Assembly: GCA_023435545.1 (NCBI GenBank)
Contig: JAEYRQ010000066.1
Location: forward strand, 1 to 11,392
Direction of reading: 5' to 3'
From: Pseudomonadota bacterium
GTDB lineage: Bacteria > Pseudomonadota > Alphaproteobacteria > Rhizobiales > Tepidamorphaceae
DNA length: 11,392 bases
In this document: positions 7,127 through 11,392 of the stretch, in pieces
How positions within the stretch are numbered: position 1 is the stretch's first letter
Layout: every line of letters begins with the position of its first letter
The notes under the pieces: model-generated
The model's input: only the letters and a program-made list of their open reading frames with translations
What the model was told of the DNA's origin: nothing
Databases searched by the model: none
Position numbers and translations under genes: made by a program

Positions 7127-7380
7127 TTCGGCAATCCGTCGTCGCCGTAAAGCAGATCGCCATGGTCGACCGTCCGGTAGGGCTGCTTCAGCCTGCCGGC
7201 GCAATCGCGTCCGATGGCGAGCAGACGCTCGGTCAGCCCCTCCCCGGCCCCCTGCGCCCGCAACCTGGCGAGCCGTTCGCGCACGGCCTCCGTCACCGCC
7301 TCGGTCTGGCTTTCGCCGGTCAGGCAGGCCAGCTCTTTCACCAGCCGATTGGTCTCGTCATTCTTGATGTTCATCCCCAT
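7123..7380 (-). CDS. vapB: VapB-type antitoxin (PSK_trans_fac family)
   Basis: This 85-residue protein begins MGMNIKND and has the LVKELACLTGESQTEAV helix pattern of the VapB family, whose N-terminal part binds the operator DNA. The C-terminal segment DHGDLLYGDDGLP is the usual toxin-wrapping tail that neutralises VapC. Two ATGs (7380 and 7374) are possible; I keep the first because relatives start with two or three residues before NIK. An AAGG sequence lies 9 nt upstream. The stop overlaps the vapC start as GTGA, the normal coupled order. A promoter and a triple TATC repeat lie directly upstream and fit autoregulation. Confidence 0.92.
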   Translation of the reverse strand: MGMNIKNDETNRLVKELACLTGESQTEAVTEAVRERLARLRAQGAGEGLTERLLAIGRDCAGRLKQPYRTVDHGDLLYGDDGLPK

Positions 7381-7383
7381 GGA

Positions 7384-7410
7384 TATCTACCTTATCTAGG
7401 TTATCCGTCT
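7384..7410 (-). promoter_or_regulatory. Triple 9-bp direct repeat, candidate vapBC operator
   Basis: On the plus strand TATCTACCT, TATCTAGGT and TATCCGTCT lie head to tail with TATC starting at 7384, 7393 and 7402. They sit between the vapBC promoter and the vapB start and cover the ribosome-binding region. Repeats phased at 9 bp here could bind the VapB or VapBC complex, but most VapBC operators are inverted repeats, so this is tentative. Confidence 0.4.
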
Positions 7411-7413
7411 ACC

Positions 7414-7442
7414 ATTGTATAATGACTCTGTTCGGACTTCAA
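7414..7442 (-). promoter_or_regulatory. Candidate sigma70 promoter for vapBC
   Basis: Read on the minus strand, TTGAAG (7442-7437) and TACAAT (7419-7414) are separated by 17 bp, with 4 of 6 and 5 of 6 consensus matches. Transcription would start near 7407, about 27 nt before vapB. The segment is a short AT-rich island in GC-rich DNA. Confidence 0.6.
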
Positions 7443-7472
7443 CCGATCCGGCCCCCGCCCGCCTGCCCGCCC

Positions 7473-8948
7473 TCACATCTCCAGCCTGTCGTAGAACCAG
7501 CGCGCCAGCTTTGACCAGACCTGGTCCTTCAGCGCGGCGTCCTCCCAGCCGTGGTCGACATTGGGGTTGTCGTTGATCTCGATGACAAACACCCCGTCGG
7601 CGTTCTGCTTGATATCGACACCGTAGAGCCCGTCGCCGATCAGCCGGGCGGCGCGCACGCCGACGTCGATCACCGCCTCCGGCACGTCCTCGAAGGCGAA
7701 GGCCCTGGACGAGCCCTGGATGGCGGAGCCGTCGGGCCGGTGCTTGACGATCTGCCAGTGCCGCCGCGCCATCAGGTACTGGCAGGCGAACAGCGGCTCG
7801 CCGCCGAGCACGCCCAGACGCCAATCGAACTCGGTCTGCATGAACTGCTGGGCGATCAGCAGGTCGGTCTCCTTGAAGAGGTCCTTCGCGAGCTTCCGGA
7901 AGGCTTCCGGCGTCTCCACCTTGTGGACTCCCCGGCTGAACGAGCCGTCGGGGATCTTCACCACCAGAGGATAGCCGAGCCGCTCCTCGGCGGCCGCGAT
8001 GTCGGCGGTGGAGGCGACGATCACCGTCGGCGGCACCGGCACGCCATTCGCAGTCAGCAGCTCCTTCAGGTAGACCTTGTTGGTGCAGCGGATCATCGAG
8101 ATCGGATCGTCGATGACCGGCATCCCCTCCTGCACCGCGCGGCGCGCGAAGCGGTAGGTGTGGTTGTCGATCGAGGTCGTCTCGCGGATGAACAGCGCGT
8201 CGTATTCGGCGAGCTGGTCGAGCTGCTTGCGGGTGATCGTCTCGACCTCGATGTCGTGCTTCTCGGCGATGCGGGCGAAATGGCGGATCGAGGCGAGCGT
8301 CGAGGGTGCCAGCGCCTGCTTGGGATCGTGCAGAACGGCGAGCGAATACCGCAGCGTCGGCCGCGCCTTCGGCGAGCGCCAGTCGCGCAGCGTGTGGCGG
8401 TGCAGCGCGTCGCGGAAGAAGGCGCGCTCATCCTCGCTAAGCTTGGTGATGGCGCGCGGCCTGAGCCGCCGGATCGTCAGCCATTCGCCCGGCGTCACCG
8501 TGACCTCGATGATCGGGCAGCGGAACCAGTCGAACAGCAGCCGGGCGAAGCGCTCGTAGCGCTCGTCCGCGACCAGCCCCATGCAGACCTGGAAGGACAG
8601 GTCCTGCTCCGGCGCGTGCTTGGCCGAGCGGGCGCAGCGGTTGAGCTCCTGCTCGAGTTCGGGGATCGCATGGGCATAGAGTTCGCGGCCGGCGAGATCC
8701 AGCATCGCCTCGACGGCAGGCAGCACCCTGTGGCCGCGCGCCTCCGCCAGCAGCGAGCAGAAATATCCGCGGCTCTGGTAGGCGTAGGAGCGCGACAGGT
8801 TGACCACCTTCGGGCGGCCGCCGTCGAACAGCTGCGGCCGGGCGAGGTAGTCGCGGGTGGTGATCACCTTGTGGGGTGTGTCGGCGTTCGGGAAATCCTT
8901 CGCCTGGTCGACGAGGATCACCCAGCCGGAATAGAGCGCCTTCTTCAT
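7473..8948 (-). CDS. RimK-like ligase: RLAN domain plus ATP-grasp domain
   Basis: This 491-residue protein has two parts. Residues 1 to about 200 match the RLAN region (RimK-like ATP-grasp N-terminal), starting GWVILVDQAKDFPNADTPH. Residues about 205-490 are an ATP-grasp domain of the RimK group, with LVVKIPDGSFSRGV (328-341, lysine K331 for ATP), YGVDIKQN (442-449) and the Mg2+-binding strand FVIEINDNPN (454-463). Such enzymes use ATP to join an amino group to a carboxylate, as RimK does when adding glutamate to ribosomal protein S6. RLAN-ATP-grasp proteins are predicted by comparative genomics to make or modify a peptide, often beside a GNAT gene, as here. I start at ATG 8948. An AAGGAGG sequence is 16 nt upstream, farther than usual, and no nearer start codon exists in frame. 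It is not classical RimK, which lacks RLAN, so no symbol is given. Confidence 0.9.
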   Translation of the reverse strand: MKKALYSGWVILVDQAKDFPNADTPHKVITTRDYLARPQLFDGGRPKVVNLSRSYAYQSRGYFCSLLAEARGHRVLPAVEAMLDLAGRELYAHAIPELEQELNRCARSAKHAPEQDLSFQVCMGLVADERYERFARLLFDWFRCPIIEVTVTPGEWLTIRRLRPRAITKLSEDERAFFRDALHRHTLRDWRSPKARPTLRYSLAVLHDPKQALAPSTLASIRHFARIAEKHDIEVETITRKQLDQLAEYDALFIRETTSIDNHTYRFARRAVQEGMPVIDDPISMIRCTNKVYLKELLTANGVPVPPTVIVASTADIAAAEERLGYPLVVKIPDGSFSRGVHKVETPEAFRKLAKDLFKETDLLIAQQFMQTEFDWRLGVLGGEPLFACQYLMARRHWQIVKHRPDGSAIQGSSRAFAFEDVPEAVIDVGVRAARLIGDGLYGVDIKQNADGVFVIEINDNPNVDHGWEDAALKDQVWSKLARWFYDRLEM

Positions 8949-9030
8949 GCTGACGCGTCGGACCCCTCCTTCCGGGGGCGGATTGGCCGAGCGGGGTCGC
9001 CACTGCGGCCACGGTCCTCGAACGAGCGCA

Positions 9031-9058
9031 TATCTACGCCGTTTACACGACAGGACAA
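9031..9058 (-). promoter_or_regulatory. Candidate promoter for the RLAN/ATP-grasp gene
   Basis: On the minus strand TTGTCC (9058-9053) and TAGATA (9036-9031) are 16 bp apart. The -10 match is weak. It would give a leader of about 75 nt and overlaps the divergent GNAT promoter candidate. Confidence 0.3.
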
Positions 9059-9069
9059 GCGGGTATCTT
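9042..9069 (+). promoter_or_regulatory. Candidate promoter for the GNAT gene
   Basis: TTTACA (9042-9047, 5 of 6 matches) and TATCTT (9064-9069, 4 of 6) are 16 bp apart, giving a leader of about 75 nt before the ATG at 9154. It lies face to face with the ligase promoter candidate. Confidence 0.45.
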
Positions 9070-9153
9070 GCGGCGCCTCCTGGCGCCGCGATCCGGCACA
9101 ACGCGGCAGATGTCGCGGCGGTTCCCGCGGCGCCGGCAGTGCCCGAGGATCAG

Positions 9154-9639
9154 ATGACCGACAGCGGTGCGGGGCGCGAAGCGGTGATGCTGCGGGCGGG
9201 CGTTCCCGCCGACCTCGATTCGCTGGTCGTCCTGGAACAGACCGCTTTCGCCGGCGACCGGCTGAGCCGGCGGTCTCTCCGCAGCTTCCTTCGCTCCACC
9301 TCGGCCCGGCTGATCGTCGCGGAGCGCGGAGGGCTGGTCGTCGGGTACTGCCTGGTGCTGATGCCGGCCGGCCGATCCCTCGCCCGCCTCTATTCCATCG
9401 CCACGGCCGCGGACTATCGCGGCAAGGGGCTTGGTGGGCATCTGCTGGACGCCGCCGAACAGGCGGCCAGCGCGCGCGGCTGTGCGGAACTGGGGCTGGA
9501 GGTGCGCCACGACAACGCCGCCGCCATCGCGCTCTACCTTCGCCGCGGCTATGTCGAGCATGCCAGGATTTCGGACTACTACGAGGATGGCGCAGCAGCC
9601 ATCCGCATGCGCAAATCGCTCGAAATCGGACGGTTCTGA
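9154..9639 (+). CDS. GNAT-family N-acetyltransferase
   Basis: This 161-residue GNAT fold transfers an acetyl group from acetyl-CoA to an amine. The N-terminal VMLRAGVPADLDSLVVLEQTAF is the usual first strand and helix. ARLYSIATAADYRGKGLGGHLL (77-98) is motif A, with the pyrophosphate-binding RGKGLG loop. LEVRHDNAAAIALYLRRGY (115-133) is motif B, with N121 and Y128. The order RLSRRS...ARLYS...YYEDGA resembles the GNAT half of the GNAT/C39-peptidase fusions often found beside RLAN-ATP-grasp genes, but the protein stops after the GNAT domain. I start at ATG 9154 behind GAGGA, 4 nt away. An ATG at 9187 would give 150 residues. The divergent neighbour is the ligase. The acceptor is unknown: a peptide made by the ligase is an inference, and protein N-terminal acetylation (RimI-like) is the alternative. 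Confidence 0.87.
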   Translation: MTDSGAGREAVMLRAGVPADLDSLVVLEQTAFAGDRLSRRSLRSFLRSTSARLIVAERGGLVVGYCLVLMPAGRSLARLYSIATAADYRGKGLGGHLLDAAEQAASARGCAELGLEVRHDNAAAIALYLRRGYVEHARISDYYEDGAAAIRMRKSLEIGRF

Positions 9640-9648
9640 GGCAGAATT

Positions 9649-9666
9649 GCGGAAATGTTCTTCCGC
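9649..9666 (+). terminator. Small hairpin after the GNAT gene
   Basis: GCGGAA (9649-9654) and TTCCGC (9661-9666) form a perfect 6-bp stem with a 6-nt loop 9 nt after the stop. No T-run follows, so it would be at most a weak terminator. Confidence 0.3.
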
Positions 9667-9740
9667 TACGGATTCAAGCCGACTAACTGCATGGTTCGAC
9701 TATTGTTCCCTCCTGATTGCGATCCGGGCGAGATGCACGG

Positions 9741-9770
9741 GTGACAAGCTCGTGAAACCGAAGATATGCT
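9741..9770 (+). promoter_or_regulatory. Candidate promoter for the ABC solute-binding protein
   Basis: GTGACA (9741-9746) and TATGCT (9765-9770) are separated by 18 bp. A start near 9777 would give a leader of about 45 nt. That leader opens with a GTCCGC/GCGGAC hairpin (9780-9796) ahead of the GGAGG ribosome site (9812-9816). Confidence 0.45.
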
Positions 9771-9821
9771 CGCCTCCAAGTCCGCTGAAGGCGGACCAAA
9801 GAAAACCAGACGGAGGTACAG

Positions 9822-11392
9822 ATGACCCTCAAGACCGTTACGGTCGCTGCCGGCGTTGCAGGCGTACTGGCGCTCGGCGCCAGCGCCGACGCCAAGACAC
9901 TGCGCTGGGCCTTTCAGGGCCAGCTTGGCGCGCTCGATCCCTATACGCTGAACGAGACCTTCACGCTCGGCCAGCTCGGCAACGTCTACGAAGGCCTTAC
10001 CCGCCGCGGCAAGGATCTGGCGATCGAGCCGGCACTTGCCGAAAGCTGGGAGATCGTCGAGCCGACGCGCTGGCGCTTCAAGCTTCGCGAGGGCGTGAAG
10101 TTCGCCAACGGCAATGACTTCAACGCCGACGACGTCGTCTTCTCGGTGAACCGCGTCCTGTCGCAGAACTCCGACCTGAAGACCCGCCTGCCGGGCGACG
10201 TCAAGGTCGAGAAGGTCGACGACTACACGGTGGACTTCGTGCTCTCCACGCCCAATCCCATTCTGCACTACGAGTGGGACACCTGGTACATCATGGACAA
10301 GGAGTGGGCCGAAGAGGTCGGGCTGGAGAACGTCGTCTCTGCCTCGGACACCGCCTCGAGCAAGGCCGCCTTCATGTCGAACGGCACCGGGCCCTACGTG
10401 ATCGAGAGCCACGAGCCGGGCGTCCGGACCGTGTTCAAGCCGAACCCGGGCTGGTGGGACGAGATCGAGGGCAACATCGACGAGGTGATCTTCACCCCGA
10501 TCGCCCAGGATGCCACCCGCGTTGCCGCGCTGCTGTCGGGCGAGGTCGATCTCGTCGATCCGGTTCCCGTGCAGGATATCGACCGGGTGAACGCCAGCGA
10601 CAACGCCGAAGCCCTGACCGGTCCTGAGCTCAGGACCATCTTCCTCGGCTTCAACACCATCCGGGACGAACTGCCGACCTCGGACGTCAAGGGCAAGAAC
10701 CCCTTCCACGATCCGAACGTCCGCAAGGCCTTCTACCAGGCCCTCGACATGGACGCGATCCATCAGAAGGTGATGCGCGGCCTGTCGGCGAACTCGGCAC
10801 TGCTGATCTCGCCGCTGCTCTATGACCGCTCGGACGAGTTCTCGCGCCACCCCTATGACCCGGAGGCGGCCAAGAAGCTTCTGGCCGACGCCGGCTATCC
10901 GGACGGCTTCACGGTCGGCATGGACTGCCCGAACGACCGCTACGTCAACGACGAGGCGATCTGCCAGGCGGCTGCGGCGATGCTCGCCCGCATCGGCGTC
11001 AAGGTCGACCTCAACGCCCAGACCAAGTCGAAGTATTTCGGCAAGGTGCTGGCGACCGGCGGCTACGACACCGACTTCTACCTGCTCGGCTGGACCCCCG
11101 GCTCGTTCGACTCCTGGAACGTCATCACCAACCTCGCCGGCTGCCGCGACGAGACCGGCAAGGGCGGTCCGTTCAACCTCGGCGGCTGGTGCAACGAGAA
11201 GGTCGACGCGCTCGCCACCGAGATCCTTGGTGAGAACGATCCGGCCAAGCGCGACCAGCTGATCCACGACGCCTACACGATCATGCACGAGGAGGTGTCG
11301 CACATCCCGCTGCACCAGCAGTCGCTCGCCTGGGGCAAGTCGAAGAAGCTCGACCTCACCCAGCGCGCCGACAATCAGGTGCTGTTCAAGTG
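9822..11392 (+). CDS. ABC transporter solute-binding protein, family 5 (dipeptide/oligopeptide type), 3' end outside the window
   Basis: The frame is open for 523 codons to the window edge. It begins with a signal peptide (MTLKTVTVAAGVAGVLALGASADA, cleavage probably near A24) after GGAGG 5 nt upstream. The SBP_bac_5 pattern is clear: LDPYTLNETFTLGQLGNVYEGLTR, the WRFKLREGVKFANG strand with DDVVFSVNRVL, NPFHDPNVRKAFYQALDMD in the second lobe, and YDPEAAKKLLADAGYPDGF. Four cysteines (in MDCPND, AICQAA, AGCRDE and GWCNEK) could form two disulfides in the periplasm. Such proteins bind peptides, but relatives carry nickel, opines or sugars, so the ligand is open. ABC permease and ATPase genes would be expected downstream, outside the window. 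The final two bases (TG) leave the last codon undecided; family length suggests it is near the C-terminus. Confidence 0.92.
   Translation, partial: MTLKTVTVAAGVAGVLALGASADAKTLRWAFQGQLGALDPYTLNETFTLGQLGNVYEGLTRRGKDLAIEPALAESWEIVEPTRWRFKLREGVKFANGNDFNADDVVFSVNRVLSQNSDLKTRLPGDVKVEKVDDYTVDFVLSTPNPILHYEWDTWYIMDKEWAEEVGLENVVSASDTASSKAAFMSNGTGPYVIESHEPGVRTVFKPNPGWWDEIEGNIDEVIFTPIAQDATRVAALLSGEVDLVDPVPVQDIDRVNASDNAEALTGPELRTIFLGFNTIRDELPTSDVKGKNPFHDPNVRKAFYQALDMDAIHQKVMRGLSANSALLISPLLYDRSDEFSRHPYDPEAAKKLLADAGYPDGFTVGMDCPNDRYVNDEAICQAAAAMLARIGVKVDLNAQTKSKYFGKVLATGGYDTDFYLLGWTPGSFDSWNVITNLAGCRDETGKGGPFNLGGWCNEKVDALATEILGENDPAKRDQLIHDAYTIMHEEVSHIPLHQQSLAWGKSKKLDLTQRADNQVLFK

Larger units (their letters stand above)
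8949..9153. other. Divergent intergenic region between the ligase and GNAT genes
   Basis: This 205-bp region must drive both genes. It contains the two overlapping promoter candidates at 9031-9069. On the ligase side, the message contains CCCC-GGAAGGA-GGGG (8978-8963), a small hairpin that places the AAGGAGG sequence partly in the loop. I see no other gene or repeat here. Confidence 0.55.

Noticed and set aside
7127..7204. N-terminal extension of VapC
   Set aside because: It overlaps vapB in another frame; the GTGA junction gives the normal PIN-domain start.
8947..9153. Longer GNAT reading from 8947
   Set aside because: The added 69 residues are proline- and arginine-rich with no GNAT character, and cover the divergent promoter region.
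7551..9686. 711-residue open frame on the plus strand opposite the RLAN/ATP-grasp gene
   Set aside because: This is an antisense shadow of the ligase reading on out of frame through the GNAT gene; it has arginine- and aspartate-rich low-complexity composition.
9666..11315. 549-residue open frame on the minus strand opposite the ABC binding protein
   Set aside because: It has valine- and leucine-rich antisense composition and no domain pattern. The plus-strand gene has a signal peptide, a ribosome site and clear family motifs.

Overview
The window is GC-rich, densely coded DNA with the codon use and gene families of an alphaproteobacterium, most likely of the Hyphomicrobiales (Rhizobiales). 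The taxonomic call is an inference from base composition, TRAP and ABC uptake genes, and a CGTCATCCCGG-ended palindromic repeat of a style common in that group. No rRNA, tRNA, CRISPR array, transposase or phage gene is visible.

Layout. (1) 1-3265, plus strand: the last 36 codons of a TAXI-type TRAP solute-binding protein, an intrinsic terminator/attenuator, a fused 4TM/12TM TRAP permease with a C-terminal DUF3394 region, and a universal stress protein of the kind often found with TRAP transporters. (2) 3266-6723, plus strand: a second, different TRAP system of the DctP type. It has a promoter overlapped by a perfect 9-bp inverted repeat, then dctP, then a 468-bp gap holding a 141-bp palindromic repeat element, then dctQ and dctM overlapping by ATGA. 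(3) 6731-7442, minus strand: a vapBC toxin-antitoxin pair, converging on dctM, with its own promoter and three phased TATC repeats over the antitoxin ribosome-binding site. (4) 7473-9639: a RimK-like RLAN/ATP-grasp ligase (minus) diverging from a GNAT acetyltransferase (plus) across overlapping candidate promoters. (5) 9822-11392, plus strand: the start of a family-5 (dipeptide/oligopeptide) ABC solute-binding protein that runs off the window.

How the genes work together. Two secondary high-affinity uptake systems sit side by side: one uses a single fused permease, the other separate Q and M subunits. Both show devices that could lower permease output relative to the binding protein: a terminator in the first, a long gap with a repeat element in the second. 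The ATP-grasp ligase plus GNAT pair matches a known association predicted to build or modify a small peptide or amino-acid conjugate. It lies beside a peptide-type ABC binding protein, but a functional link there is only a guess.

Most of the window is ordinary accessory transport DNA. The items most worth following are the operator at 3311-3338, the repeat element inside the TRAP operon, the ligase/GNAT pair lacking the expected peptidase-like partner domain, and the TRAP-linked stress protein with a non-canonical nucleotide loop.
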